Source: FEN-1219 sp035644475
GTDB lineage: Bacteria; Pseudomonadota; Gammaproteobacteria; Steroidobacterales; Rariloculaceae
DNA length: 48,599 bases
Direction of reading: 5' to 3'
Assembly: GCA_035644475.1 (NCBI GenBank)
Contig: DASQOL010000141.1
Coordinates: 1 to 48,599, forward strand
The notes beneath the pieces were generated by a model. The model was not told the origin of the DNA. It saw nothing but the letters and a program-made list of their open reading frames with translations, and did no database searches. Of the stretch, positions 1 to 8,370 are shown piece by piece. A program made the translations under genes and the position numbers. Position 1 is the stretch's first letter, and every line of letters begins with the position of its first letter.

Positions 1-355
1 GGAGCTCGAAGTGCGCGGCCCGAAAGTGAAACGTACCGCCTTCGATGCTCCCTTCCGTGCCGCCGAGCTCCGGATCGTCCGTGCCGCGCGGCGCCCGGTA
101 GCCGACGCCGATCTCGTTCGCGAGGATCTCCTTCGACGAGCGCATTTCCTCGAGCGTCTCGGCGTTCAAGACCTTCTGGAGTTGCGCGACGAGGAATTGG
201 TTCGAGAAGACCGAGAACTGGACGAGGAAGGCGCGCGCCTGCAGGGCGGTGAACTCGCCGCGCTCGAACCAGGCGGTGTAGGGATTGGCGACGATGATCG
301 GGTGGCTCAAGACCTCCGTTTCGAGTCTCTTCTTGAAAGGTCCTAGCTCGTCCAT
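1..355 (-). CDS. Heme-oxygenase-fold (TenA/PqqC/CADD-like) protein, 3' end missing
   Basis: The first 118 codons are visible; the gene runs off the left edge. The ATG at 353-355 is preceded by a GAGGGAGG ribosome site. The visible protein is helical and acidic, with phrases such as FLVQFSVFSNQFLVAQLQ, NEIGVGY and, just before the edge, AHFEL. These recall the iron-containing redox enzyme branch of the heme-oxygenase-like superfamily, in which Glu and His residues on these helices bind a di-iron centre; NE and AHFE would fit such ligands. This is a family-level guess made without alignment. It is divergent from an Lrp/AsnC regulator over an AT-rich gap. Substrate unknown. Confidence 0.6.
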   Translation of the reverse strand, partial: MDELGPFKKRLETEVLSHPIIVANPYTAWFERGEFTALQARAFLVQFSVFSNQFLVAQLQKVLNAETLEEMRSSKEILANEIGVGYRAPRGTDDPELGGTEGSIEGGTFHFRAAHFEL

Positions 356-404
356 GGCCGTCCCTCCCTCATCCATCGTCTACAGCTACTTTAGCGCTTC
401 GTCT

Positions 405-419
405 CTAGCAAATTTAGCC
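405..419. promoter_or_regulatory. Candidate Lrp/AsnC operator in AT-rich divergent spacer
   Basis: The 356-515 spacer is strikingly AT-rich for this genome. It carries CTAGCAAATTTAGCC (405-419). A near copy, GCAAATTTGACC, lies at 14317-14328 in the only other Lrp-adjacent spacer of the window, along with CTAGCAATT at 14354-14362. Lrp-family proteins commonly bind AT-rich sites and regulate their own and divergent genes, so a shared operator is a reasonable inference. Confidence 0.4.
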
Positions 420-515
420 AAAATCATAACTCTCCTATAAACTTCTTAGAGGAAAGGCCTACAGATTCGTTCCATTGTAGTTGAACGAGCTAGTACCACT
501 TTTCGAGAGCAGAAG

Positions 516-998
516 ATGCGAATCGACCCCACGGACCTCCGGATTCTCAAAGAGCTCCAGAGCAACGCCCGAATCAGCATCGCGGCGCTCGCGAAGCGCG
601 TGTCGCTGACGCCGACGCCGTGCGCGCGCCGTGTGCAACAACTCGAAGCCGCGGGCTTCATCAAGGGCTACGTCACGCTGCTCGATCAAGCGCTGCTCGG
701 CCTACCCGTCAACGCCTTCGTCGAGGTGCGGCTCGTGCGCGAGGGCAAGGCGGAGATGGCCGAGTTCGAATCGGCCATGTCGCGGTATCCCGCAGTCGTC
801 GAGTGCTGGGCGATGTCCGGCGGGTACGATTATCTCTTGCGCGTGGTGACGCAGGACCTCGACGGCTACAACCGCTTCCTGCGCGACCAGCTGTTGAGCT
901 TGGGCTGCGTCGACCACGTTGAGACGGGTTTCGCGCTGCAGCGCGTCGTCGACCGAACCACGCTGCCGCTGACGCATCTCGCGAACCGCAAGAGCTAG
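516..998 (+). CDS. Lrp/AsnC family transcriptional regulator
   Basis: A 160-residue protein of the usual Lrp/AsnC length. Residues 1-60 form the winged helix-turn-helix (DPTDLRILKELQSNARIS, then AALAKRVSLTPTPCARRV). Residues 65-150 form the RAM/AsnC ligand-binding domain, with the typical CWAMSGGYDYLLRV stretch. Such proteins act as dimers to octamers and respond to amino acids or other small metabolites. The ATG at 516 begins exactly at the family's conserved N-terminus; no strong ribosome site precedes it. The acyl-CoA dehydrogenase starts 17 bp downstream and is probably co-transcribed, and the divergent heme-oxygenase-fold gene is a likely second target. Confidence 0.93.
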   Translation: MRIDPTDLRILKELQSNARISIAALAKRVSLTPTPCARRVQQLEAAGFIKGYVTLLDQALLGLPVNAFVEVRLVREGKAEMAEFESAMSRYPAVVECWAMSGGYDYLLRVVTQDLDGYNRFLRDQLLSLGCVDHVETGFALQRVVDRTTLPLTHLANRKS

Positions 999-1015
999 CG
1001 CGGAAGGAGGATCGC

Positions 1016-2179
1016 ATGGAGACGCACGGACCCCTGGACCTGTACGACGTCAAGTCGCTCCTGTCGGAAGAGGAGCTCATGGTGCAATCGACCGTAGCGC
1101 GCTTCGTCGCCACGGACGTGCTGCCGATCATCCGCGAGTGCTTCGAGCGGCAGCGCTTTCCGGCCGAGCTGATCCCGAAGCTCGCGAGCCTCGGACTACT
1201 CGGCTGCACGCTCGAGGGCTACGGCTGCGCGGGCTTGAGCCCGGTCGCCTACGGCTTGGTCGCCCAAGAGCTCGAGCGCGGCGATAGCGCGCTCCACACG
1301 TTCGTCTCCGTGCAGGGCGTGCTCTCGATGGCCGCGATGCACGCGTTCGGGTCGGACGAGCAGAAGACCCGCTGGCTGCCCGCGATGGCGAAAGGCGAGG
1401 CGATTGGCTGTTTCGCGTTGAGCGAGCCGCACGGCGGCTCCGATCCGTCCAAGATGACCACGCGGGCGCGCCGCGACGGCGGCGACTGGATCTTGAACGG
1501 CGCGAAGATCTGGATCACGAACGGGTCGCTCGCGCACGTCGCGGTGGTCTGGGCGGATACCGAGCAAGGCGTCCGCGCGTTTCTCGTCGAGAAGGGCATG
1601 CGCGGCTTCGCCGCCCACGAGATCGAGAACAAGATGTCGCTGCGCGCCTCGATCACGTCGTCGCTGTTCTTCGACGATGTGCGCGTTCCGTCCGAGAACG
1701 TGTTGCCCGGAGCGAGCGGTCTCGGCGCCGCGCTCACGTTGCTCACGCAGGGCCGGCACGGAATCGCTTGGGGCGCGATCGGGGCGGCGCAGGCATGCTT
1801 CGCCGAGGCGCTCGAATACACGTCGTCGCGCGTGCTGTTCGGCAGGCCGCTCGCGCACACGCAATCGATCCAGATGCGCCTCGCGGACATGGCGCGGCGC
1901 ATCACGACCGCTCAGTTGCTCGCGCTGCGCTTGGGCAGGCTCAACGAGGCAAAGGCGATGCGGCCGGTCCAAGCTTCGCTCGCGAAGTGGAACAACGTGC
2001 GCATGGCGCTCGACGTCGCGCGCGACTGCCGCGACATGCTCGGCGCCGCGGGCATCACGGCCGAGCACGTCGCGATCCGGCACATGCTGAATCTCGAGAG
2101 CGTGATCACCTACGAAGGGACCGAAACGGTCCACGAGCTCGTCGTCGGCAAGGAGCTGACGGGCGTCGCGGCGTTCTAG
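1016..2179 (+). CDS. Glutaryl-CoA dehydrogenase-like acyl-CoA dehydrogenase
   Basis: A 387-residue FAD enzyme that clearly follows the glutaryl-CoA dehydrogenase branch: GYGCAGLSPVAYGLVAQELE, CFALSEPHGGSDP, WITNGSLAHVAVVWA, EKGMRGF, ENVLPGASGLG and the catalytic YEGTE with Glu367. An excellent AAGGAGGA site precedes the ATG. One key position differs. Human GCDH has Arg94 (mature numbering), which contacts the terminal carboxylate of glutaryl-CoA, in a DSGYRS context; here the matching residue is His94 (DSALHT). The fold and acyl-CoA oxidation are therefore well supported, but glutaryl-CoA as substrate and the decarboxylation step are doubtful. Co-transcription with the Lrp regulator suggests amino-acid-derived acyl-CoA breakdown. 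Confidence 0.93.
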   Translation: METHGPLDLYDVKSLLSEEELMVQSTVARFVATDVLPIIRECFERQRFPAELIPKLASLGLLGCTLEGYGCAGLSPVAYGLVAQELERGDSALHTFVSVQGVLSMAAMHAFGSDEQKTRWLPAMAKGEAIGCFALSEPHGGSDPSKMTTRARRDGGDWILNGAKIWITNGSLAHVAVVWADTEQGVRAFLVEKGMRGFAAHEIENKMSLRASITSSLFFDDVRVPSENVLPGASGLGAALTLLTQGRHGIAWGAIGAAQACFAEALEYTSSRVLFGRPLAHTQSIQMRLADMARRITTAQLLALRLGRLNEAKAMRPVQASLAKWNNVRMALDVARDCRDMLGAAGITAEHVAIRHMLNLESVITYEGTETVHELVVGKELTGVAAF

Positions 2180-2208
2180 TGCAGAGCGCTCTGGGTGCAG
2201 AGCGCTCT
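2180..2208. repeat. Tandem copies of the palindrome AGAGCGCTCT
   Basis: The 10-bp perfect palindrome AGAGCGCTCT occurs at 2183-2192 and 2199-2208, each preceded by TGC, making a 13-bp direct repeat. It sits in the 27-bp junction of two convergent genes and overlaps the stop codon of the peptidase. No T-run follows, so it is not a standard terminator. Confidence 0.6.
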
Positions 2209-5086
2209 AGGGCGGGGCGCTCGCGGCCGCGGTCTCGGGCAGCAGCGTCACGCGAACGTAGTTTTTCGTGTCGATGTACTGCCGCGCCGCGTCGCGGATG
2301 GCCTGAGGCGTCAACTTCTCGACCACCGCGCCGAACGCGAGCAAGTTGTCCGGGCCCACCTTCGGATCGAACTGATAGGAGGAAGCGAGCCCGGTCAACC
2401 ACCAAGCGTTTTGGCGTTGGCTCGTCTCGTAGCCGCGCAGCATGGCCGCGCGCACGTCGGCTACCTTGGCGGCCGGCGGACCGGCCTTGAGCGCGGCGAT
2501 CTCGGTGAAGATCCGCGCCGCGAGCGCGTCCGCGCGCGCGGGGTCGCACGCGAACTCGATGACCAGCACATACGACTCGACGGGGAGCCAGCCCACATTC
2601 GGCGCCACCGCGACCCCGTAGGTCCCGCCGAGGTCCTCGCGCAAGGCCTCGCGCAGTTGGTTCTGGAGCAAGATGGCCATCGCGTTGAACACCGTGGGGT
2701 TGCGCAGGTCGTGCATGTCGATGGGGCCGTGAAACACGATCCGTGTCTGGGCGCGCGGCTCGATACCCTTGCGCACCGTCTGCTCGACCACGCCGTCCGG
2801 CGGGCGAATCCCGAGATCGCGCCAGGCGCCGGGCTTCGCCGCCGCGGGCAGACCGCCGACGTATTGCTCGACGAGCGGCTTGATCGCCTCGAGGTCGAAC
2901 GCGCCGACGAACACGAACGTCGCGCCCCGCGCGTTCGAGAAGACGTCTCGATAGATCGCGAGCGAACGCTCGAGACTCATCTTCGGGACCGACTCGACCG
3001 TCAGCGGCCGCGCCCGCGGACTGTCCCGCGTCATGATGCGGTTGAACGCGTCGTTGAAGGCGACGGCCGGGTTGGCATCGCGATTCATGAGCGCCTGGCG
3101 AGCCTGGTTCTGCACCGCCGCGAAGGCGTTCGGGTCCGCGCGCGGCTCGGTGAATCGCAGGTAGATCAGCTCGAACAGGGTTTGCAGGTCCTTCACCGAC
3201 GCCTGGCCGGCGACGGCGGCCTCGTACTCCGTGATGGACGGAGCGGCTTGAGCGACCTTTCCGGTCAGGGCTTTCTGCAGCGCCGTGACGTCGAGGTTGC
3301 TGAGCCCGCCGGCCGTGAGCACAGGCGTGGCCGTCTGCGCGGCCACCAAGTCGTCGTCGGCGACCAACGAGCCGCCGCCTGGCACGAAACCGCGAAAAAT
3401 GACTTGGTCCTTGTTGAAGTCCGTGGGCTTGAGCACGACTCGAACGCCGTTCGCGAGATCCCACTCCGTCACGCCGCCGCTGCGTTTGCGTTCGGCAACG
3501 ACCTTCGAACCGCTCGGCGGCTCGTCGACCAGCGCCGAGCCGCTGCCTTTGTCCACGTACGGCTCGAGCTTGGCATTCGCCGCCGCCGCGATGAGCGCGC
3601 CGAGCGCCGCTTGCTCGGGAAGCTTGAGCCCGGCCTTCTCCGGCGCCGTAACCAACACCACGCGGTTCGAGTCGCCGAGCCAGCCGCGGCCGACCGCGTT
3701 CACCTCCTCGAGCGTGATCTCGGGCACGAAGCGCTCGTTGAGTCCCCGCTCGTATTCGAGGCTTGGGCTCCCGTGCTGGAGCAGGAACGCGTCCGTGTAT
3801 TCCTCCGCGAACGAAGCTGACGTGCGGCTGTCGCGCGCCGCCCAGCGGCTCTCCATCCCGCGCAGAATCGAAGTCTTCGCGCGCTCGAGCTCGGTTGCGG
3901 TGAAGCCGAAGCGCGCGACGCGCTCCGACTCGGCGAGTATCGCGCCCAAGCCCCCCTCCACGCCGTTATCGAGCACGGCCGCCGACAGCTGATACGCGCT
4001 GCTCTGACGGACCGGCCTCGTGGTCTGCGAGGACGCGCCGATGAACGGCGCAGCGGGCTGGCGTGCGATCTCCTGGAAACGCAGGTTCAAGAGGCCGTTG
4101 TAGATTTGCTCCACGAGATAGCGGCGAAAGCCGCCGACCGTCCAGTCGTTGTCGGGCGGCATCTTGCGAACGAGCGCGACGCTCGTGGACGTTTGCTCGG
4201 GATCGGCCGCAATCGAGAACGCCGTTCCCGTTTGCGCCGGCACGTCGTAGACGACGCGCGGAGGCGCTTGCGCAGGCGCACGCAGCGAGGCGAAGCCCGT
4301 GCGAATCAGCTTCTCGATCCGCGCGGCATCGAAATCGCCCACCGCGATCACGGCCATCAGCTCGGGCCGATACCACTTGCGATAGAAGCCGAGCAGCTTG
4401 TCGCGATCCATCGCCTGGATGGCTTCCGGGGTGCCGATCGGCAACCGGTCCGCGTAGCGCGACCCCTTGTACAGAACCGGGAGATGTTTATCACTGATGC
4501 GCGCGCCGGCGCCCCGCCCCGCCCGCCACTCCTCGAGCACCACGCCGCGCTCCGACGCGATCTCGGCGGGATCGAGCGCGAGCCTGCCCGCCCAGTCCTC
4601 GAGAATCTCGAACGACTTTTCCAGGTTTGCCGGCACGTCGGTCGGCACTACGAGCATGTACACGGTGTCGTCGAACGACGTCCGCGCGTTGAGCCCGGCG
4701 CCGAGCCTCATACCGATCGACTCCATGAAGCTGACCAGCTCGTCCTTGGGAAAGCGCTCCGTGCCGTTGAAGGCCATGTGCTCGAGAAAGTGCGCGGCGC
4801 CGCGCTCGTTCTCGTCCTCGAGCACGGAGCCCGCGTTGATCACGAGCCGCAAGAAGGCGCGGTTCTTGGGCTCGGAGCTCTTGCGAATGAAGTAGCGCAG
4901 GCCGTTGTCGAGCGCGCCGGTGGTGACTTCCGCGCTGGTGGGCAGCGCTTGATCGAGCGGCGCAGCTCGCGCCCTCGCGAAGTCGTCCTGAGCAGCGAGG
5001 TGTGCCGCGGGCCAGAAAGCCGCGACGGCGGTAAGCGTGGCGATCAACAGAAAGGGTCGAGCTCGGTTGCGGCAAGCGCGCAGCAT
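2207..5086 (-). CDS. M16 family zinc metallopeptidase, PqqL-like
   Basis: A 959-residue, two-half M16 peptidase. The inverted zinc motif HFLEH lies at residues 99-103 and the third zinc ligand is probably Glu179 (SER of IASERGVVLEEWRA), the expected 76 residues later. The N-terminal phrases NGLRYFI and MAFNGT closely match E. coli PqqL. The second M16 half begins near residue 530. The ATG at 5084-5086 is preferred because AAGAGGA lies 8 nt upstream and residues 1-33 then form a signal peptide ending in LAAQ. Periplasmic location and peptide or protein degradation are inferred. There is no PQQ synthesis gene nearby, so the family name should not be read as a PQQ role. Confidence 0.93.
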   Translation of the reverse strand: MLRACRNRARPFLLIATLTAVAAFWPAAHLAAQDDFARARAAPLDQALPTSAEVTTGALDNGLRYFIRKSSEPKNRAFLRLVINAGSVLEDENERGAAHFLEHMAFNGTERFPKDELVSFMESIGMRLGAGLNARTSFDDTVYMLVVPTDVPANLEKSFEILEDWAGRLALDPAEIASERGVVLEEWRAGRGAGARISDKHLPVLYKGSRYADRLPIGTPEAIQAMDRDKLLGFYRKWYRPELMAVIAVGDFDAARIEKLIRTGFASLRAPAQAPPRVVYDVPAQTGTAFSIAADPEQTSTSVALVRKMPPDNDWTVGGFRRYLVEQIYNGLLNLRFQEIARQPAAPFIGASSQTTRPVRQSSAYQLSAAVLDNGVEGGLGAILAESERVARFGFTATELERAKTSILRGMESRWAARDSRTSASFAEEYTDAFLLQHGSPSLEYERGLNERFVPEITLEEVNAVGRGWLGDSNRVVLVTAPEKAGLKLPEQAALGALIAAAANAKLEPYVDKGSGSALVDEPPSGSKVVAERKRSGGVTEWDLANGVRVVLKPTDFNKDQVIFRGFVPGGGSLVADDDLVAAQTATPVLTAGGLSNLDVTALQKALTGKVAQAAPSITEYEAAVAGQASVKDLQTLFELIYLRFTEPRADPNAFAAVQNQARQALMNRDANPAVAFNDAFNRIMTRDSPRARPLTVESVPKMSLERSLAIYRDVFSNARGATFVFVGAFDLEAIKPLVEQYVGGLPAAAKPGAWRDLGIRPPDGVVEQTVRKGIEPRAQTRIVFHGPIDMHDLRNPTVFNAMAILLQNQLREALREDLGGTYGVAVAPNVGWLPVESYVLVIEFACDPARADALAARIFTEIAALKAGPPAAKVADVRAAMLRGYETSQRQNAWWLTGLASSYQFDPKVGPDNLLAFGAVVEKLTPQAIRDAARQYIDTKNYVRVTLLPETAAASAPP

Positions 5087-5150
5087 GGCACGTCCTCTTC
5101 TTGATTCTTTCTTGGTTGTTGGCCTGCCTAACGGGCTTCGCGCTCGTCTC

Positions 5151-5179
5151 ATCGTTGCACGGGCGAATATCGAGGTCAA
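5151..5179 (-). promoter_or_regulatory. Possible sigma70-type promoter of the M16 peptidase
   Basis: On the minus strand TTGACC (5174-5179) and AACGAT (5151-5156) are separated by 17 bp, giving a predicted transcript start near 5144 and a leader of about 60 nt. The -10 is a poor match, so this is tentative. Confidence 0.28.
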
Positions 5180-5258
5180 CGCAGAGTCCCGATGACGAGA
5201 ATACTCCGACGGGCAGCTCTGGACGTGAGATCGCCGCGCGTAGACCCGCGGTTACGGT

Positions 5259-6281
5259 TCAGCGCCAGCCGAGCGCCGGCGCAACGTACTTGAGGATGCT
5301 CTCGATGGCATGGGCGTTGTACTCGACGCCCAACTGGTTCGGCACCGTGAGCAGCAGGGTGTCGGCGGCCGCGATGGCCTCGTCCGCGGCGAGCTGTTTC
5401 ACCAGCGCGTCGGGCTCGGCGGCGTACGAGCGGCCGAAGATGGCGCGGGTGTTCGCGTCGATGTAGCCGATTTGGTCCTCGCCGTTACCGTCGCGGCCGA
5501 AGTAGGCGCGGTCGCGATCGTCGACGAGCGCGAAGATGCTGCGACTCACCGAGACGCGCGGCTCGCGCTTGTGCCCCGCCTGCTTCCATGCCTCCCGGTA
5601 GGCTTCGATTTGCTTGCGCTGCTGAACGTGCAGCGGCTCGCCGCTCTCGTCGGTCTTGAGCGTGGAGCTTTGTAGATTCAGGCCGAGTTGCGCGGCCCAT
5701 TGGGACGTGGCGTTCGAGCTCGAGCCCCACCAGATCCGTTCGCGCAGCCCTTCCGAGTACGGCTCCACGCGCAGCAACCCCGGCGGATTGGGGAACATCG
5801 GCCGCGGGTTGGGTTGCGCGAACCCTTGGCCCTTGAGCACCTCGAGGAACACCTCGGCGTGGCGGCGGGCCATGTCGGCGTCGTCTTGGCCTTCTTGCGG
5901 GGCATAACCGAAGTAGCGCCAGCCTTCGATCACCTGTTCCGGCGAACCTCGGCTGATGCCGAGCTGAAGCCGCCCGCCGGCGATGAGGTCGGCGGCGCCC
6001 GCGTCTTCCGCCATGTACAGCGGATTCTCGTAACGCATGTCGATGACGGCGGTGCCGATCTCGATCTTGCTCGTGCGCGCGCCCACCGCCGCGAGCAACG
6101 GGAACGGCGAGCCGAGCTGGCGAGCGAAGTGATGCACCCGGAAATACGCGCCGTCGGCGCCGAGCTCCTCCGCAGCGACCGCGAGGTCGATCGACTGGAG
6201 CAGCGCGTCGGCTCCCGTGCGAACCTGCGACTGCGGCGAGGCCGTCCAGTGACCGAACGATAGAAACCCGATCTTTTTCAC
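5259..6281 (-). CDS. Luciferase-like (LLM) flavin-dependent monooxygenase
   Basis: A 340-residue TIM-barrel protein of the bacterial luciferase-like family, which uses reduced FMN and oxygen. Diagnostic phrases include KKIGFLSFGHW at the start, ADGAYFRVHHFARQLGSPFPLLAAVGARTSKIEIGTAVIDMRYENP in outline (first two beta-alpha units), GGRLQLGISRGSPE, and IWWGSSSNATSQWAAQLG. A GTG start at 6279-6281 is chosen because AGAGGA lies 5 nt upstream and the protein then begins with the family's first strand; an ATG at 6309-6311 would add ten unconserved residues and has no ribosome site. It is divergent from the Bax-inhibitor gene. Substrate cannot be deduced. Confidence 0.92.
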   Translation of the reverse strand: MKKIGFLSFGHWTASPQSQVRTGADALLQSIDLAVAAEELGADGAYFRVHHFARQLGSPFPLLAAVGARTSKIEIGTAVIDMRYENPLYMAEDAGAADLIAGGRLQLGISRGSPEQVIEGWRYFGYAPQEGQDDADMARRHAEVFLEVLKGQGFAQPNPRPMFPNPPGLLRVEPYSEGLRERIWWGSSSNATSQWAAQLGLNLQSSTLKTDESGEPLHVQQRKQIEAYREAWKQAGHKREPRVSVSRSIFALVDDRDRAYFGRDGNGEDQIGYIDANTRAIFGRSYAAEPDALVKQLAADEAIAAADTLLLTVPNQLGVEYNAHAIESILKYVAPALGWR

Positions 6282-6379
6282 TTCCGTCCTCTGTCCGTTC
6301 GTACCGATCATAGACGAACAGCCGTGTATCGGCGTCGATAGGCCGGTACACTCGGCGTCATGAAGAGTGGAGAAACCCC

Positions 6380-7093
6380 ATGGCAGCTCCGGATCGAGAT
6401 TTCCGCGCCCTCGGCGCATCGTCCACCGCCGCCGACGAGCGCGTCACGGCGTTCTTGCGGCGCGTCTATGGTTGGATGTTCGTCGGCCTGTCGGTCACGG
6501 CCGCGGTCGCGATGTTCGTGGCGAGCCAGCCCGCGCTCGTGCAGACCATCGCGCAGAACCGCCTCGTGTTCTTCGGCCTGATCATCGCGCAGCTCGCGTT
6601 GGTGTGGGTAGTCTCCGCTCGCGCGGCCACGCTGAATCCGTCGACCTCGGCCGGCCTGTTTCTGCTTTACGCTGGACTGAACGGCGTGATCTTCTCGATG
6701 ATCTTGCTCATGTACACGGGCGAGTCGATCGCGTCCGCGTTCATCACGACCGCCGGCATGTTCGGCGCGCTCGCGCTCTTCGGCTCGATCACCAAGCGCA
6801 GCCTCGTCGGCCTCGGCCAGTTTGCGTTCATGGGGCTCATCGGGATCGTCATCGCGTCGGTCATCGGGCTGTTCTGGCACAACGACGCGCTCCAGTTCCT
6901 GATCTCAGCCGCAGGCGTGATCGTGTTCACCGGCCTTACCGCTTACGACGCGCAACGTCTGAAGGTCATGGCGCTGCAGGTCGAAGGCCCGCAGTCGGGA
7001 GCGTTCGCGATCTCCGGCGCGCTCGCGCTGTACCTCGACTTCGTGAATCTGTTCTTGATGATCTTGCGGCTCATCGGCGGCCGGCGCAGCTGA
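6380..7093 (+). CDS. Bax inhibitor-1/YccA family membrane protein
   Basis: A 237-residue inner-membrane protein with seven hydrophobic segments starting near residue 30. The C-terminal segment GALALYLDFVNLFLMILRLI is the hallmark of the family and includes the Asp that takes part in the proton/calcium-leak site known from BsYetJ. FTGLTAYDAQRLK is also conserved. The ATG at 6380 follows a GGAG. Bacterial members (E. coli YbhL, YccA) have been linked to pH-dependent ion leak and, for YccA, to FtsH regulation. The gene stands alone between divergent and convergent neighbours. Confidence 0.95.
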   Translation: MAAPDRDFRALGASSTAADERVTAFLRRVYGWMFVGLSVTAAVAMFVASQPALVQTIAQNRLVFFGLIIAQLALVWVVSARAATLNPSTSAGLFLLYAGLNGVIFSMILLMYTGESIASAFITTAGMFGALALFGSITKRSLVGLGQFAFMGLIGIVIASVIGLFWHNDALQFLISAAGVIVFTGLTAYDAQRLKVMALQVEGPQSGAFAISGALALYLDFVNLFLMILRLIGGRRS

Positions 7094-7154
7094 TCGCGAT
7101 CGACTAGAGCGCCATCCGCGCCTCGCGCTTGGTCGTCGCGCGAGTCGGCCAGCG

Positions 7155-8252
7155 TCAGTCCTCCGCCCGCTCGAGCCCGCGGGCGAGCGCGTTGACGCGC
7201 AACAGCGCGTTCATGTCGCTCTTCCGATAGGCATGCTCCATCGCGGCGAACAAGTGGGATTGCTCGAGCTCCAGGCGCTCCGGGTGGCGCTCGAGCATCG
7301 TCACGTAGTGCTCGAAGACGCGGTCGGCCGCGGGCTTCGTGCGGCGGGCAACGACATAGCGAACCACCGCGTGCAGCGCGTAGCGTTCGCGCAGCGGCTG
7401 CTGCACCAGATGCCAACCCTCGAGCTGCGCGAGCGCCGGGCCGAGCCGCGCGACCCGCGCCAGCTTGGCGAGCGACACCGCGTCCACGTGGTCGCCCTCC
7501 ACGTGCGCCAGCACCGCAAGCGCGCGGCGAGCGTCGACGCTCAAGCGCCGCCAGGCCCATCGGATCAGCAGCGCGATCTCCGGCGAGTCGTCCTCGTGCG
7601 CGAGCGCGCGCACCCGTGCTACGCCGGCGTCTCGCAAGAACGCGCCGAGCGCTTTCACGCTCGCTCCGTGCGACGCCACGATGCTGTCGGCGATGTCGAG
7701 CGCCAGCGGGTTCCAGCGCAAGAGACGCGTAAGGGCCGCCACCCTTGGAAACGGGCTCCGGCCCGCAGTGACGAGCGGCGCTACCACGGGGAAGATCAAC
7801 ACGCCCGCGAGCAGGCAGCGGCGCGCGGTGATCACGAAGGTCGCGTTGGCGTCGGAGAACGCGTTGAGCAAGCGCGCCATGGCCTCATCGTCCTCGTGGT
7901 TGTCGAGAACGATCAGCCGCTGTGGGCCGCGCGCGAGGAATCGCTGTAGCCGCTGCACGCGGCCTTCGCCGCGGCCGGTGCCGAAGCGTAGCGCGAACAT
8001 CTCGCTCAAGGTGTAGAAGCCCCATGCGGCGCTGCGGAACCAGTCGATTCGGCCGCCGAATGCGGCGCGCAGCCTATACCCAAGCGCCGCCGCCAACATC
8101 GACTTGCCGCTACCCCCGGGGCCGACCAGCGCGATGCGCGTGGGTCGTGCGGCCACAATCGTGCGTGCGAGCGTGCGCAATTCGGCGTTGCGTCCCTTCA
8201 TTCCGCGGGGGCGCGGGGGAAAAATCGATGCTGGGGTCAATTCTGGGGTCAT
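7155..8252 (-). CDS. Compact STAND/NB-ARC-like ATPase
   Basis: A 365-residue AAA-type ATPase. Residues 20-30 hold a GRNAEL entry motif, 44-51 the Walker A GPGGSGKS, about 115-122 the Walker B-type LIVLDNHED, then FVITARR as sensor arginine, and WNPLALDIADSI matches the GxPLAL motif of NB-ARC proteins. The remainder (residues 215-365) looks helical, as winged-helix plus ARM-like helices. STAND proteins usually carry large sensor repeats and an effector; neither is obvious here. The first 17 codons overlap a 9-bp direct repeat (CTGGGGTCA at 8231-8239 and 8243-8251), so the ATG at 8199-8201 is an alternative start. Neither start has a good ribosome site. It reads away from a CRP-type site. Confidence 0.75.
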   Translation of the reverse strand: MTPELTPASIFPPRPRGMKGRNAELRTLARTIVAARPTRIALVGPGGSGKSMLAAALGYRLRAAFGGRIDWFRSAAWGFYTLSEMFALRFGTGRGEGRVQRLQRFLARGPQRLIVLDNHEDDEAMARLLNAFSDANATFVITARRCLLAGVLIFPVVAPLVTAGRSPFPRVAALTRLLRWNPLALDIADSIVASHGASVKALGAFLRDAGVARVRALAHEDDSPEIALLIRWAWRRLSVDARRALAVLAHVEGDHVDAVSLAKLARVARLGPALAQLEGWHLVQQPLRERYALHAVVRYVVARRTKPAADRVFEHYVTMLERHPERLELEQSHLFAAMEHAYRKSDMNALLRVNALARGLERAED

Positions 8253-8321
8253 GCGCGTGCTTCGCTCTTCTCCGCTCGATTCGTCATTTCTTGACGCGGC
8301 TCACGCCGGTTATGTCAACCG

Positions 8322-8337
8322 TGTGATCGCGGTCACA
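8322..8337. promoter_or_regulatory. CRP/Clp-type operator TGTGA-N6-TCACA
   Basis: Both half sites match the CRP consensus perfectly (TGTGA 8322-8326, TCACA 8333-8337). The centre, 8329.5, is 41.5 bp upstream of the predicted start of the small RNA at 8371, the exact geometry of a class II CRP-activated promoter. It also lies 77 bp upstream of the STAND ATPase ATG, so it could act on both sides. Confidence 0.7.
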
Positions 8338-8358
8338 GGTGCGGGCATAACTCAGGCG

Positions 8359-8364
8359 GATACT
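8359..8364 (+). promoter_or_regulatory. -10 element of CRP-dependent promoter
   Basis: GATACT matches TATAAT at four of six positions and would occupy -12 to -7 for a start at 8371. No -35 element is present at 8336-8341, which is usual when an activator bound at -41.5 supplies recruitment. Confidence 0.5.
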
Positions 8365-8370
8365 TTGTTC

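Noticed and set aside
11..346. Plus-strand frame of 111 codons at the left edge
   Set aside because: Opposite the partial minus-strand gene, which has a good ribosome site and a sensible protein; the plus frame is Arg/Glu/Leu repeat-like.
2195..3820. Long open frame opposite the M16 peptidase
   Set aside because: Arg/Gly/His-rich translation with no family pattern; a GC-rich antisense shadow of a clearly real gene. Many other long antisense frames in the window are of this kind.
8291..8316. TTGACG...TATGTC as a sigma70 promoter
   Set aside because: Spacing is only 14 bp; the CRP-linked -10 at 8359 has better geometry.
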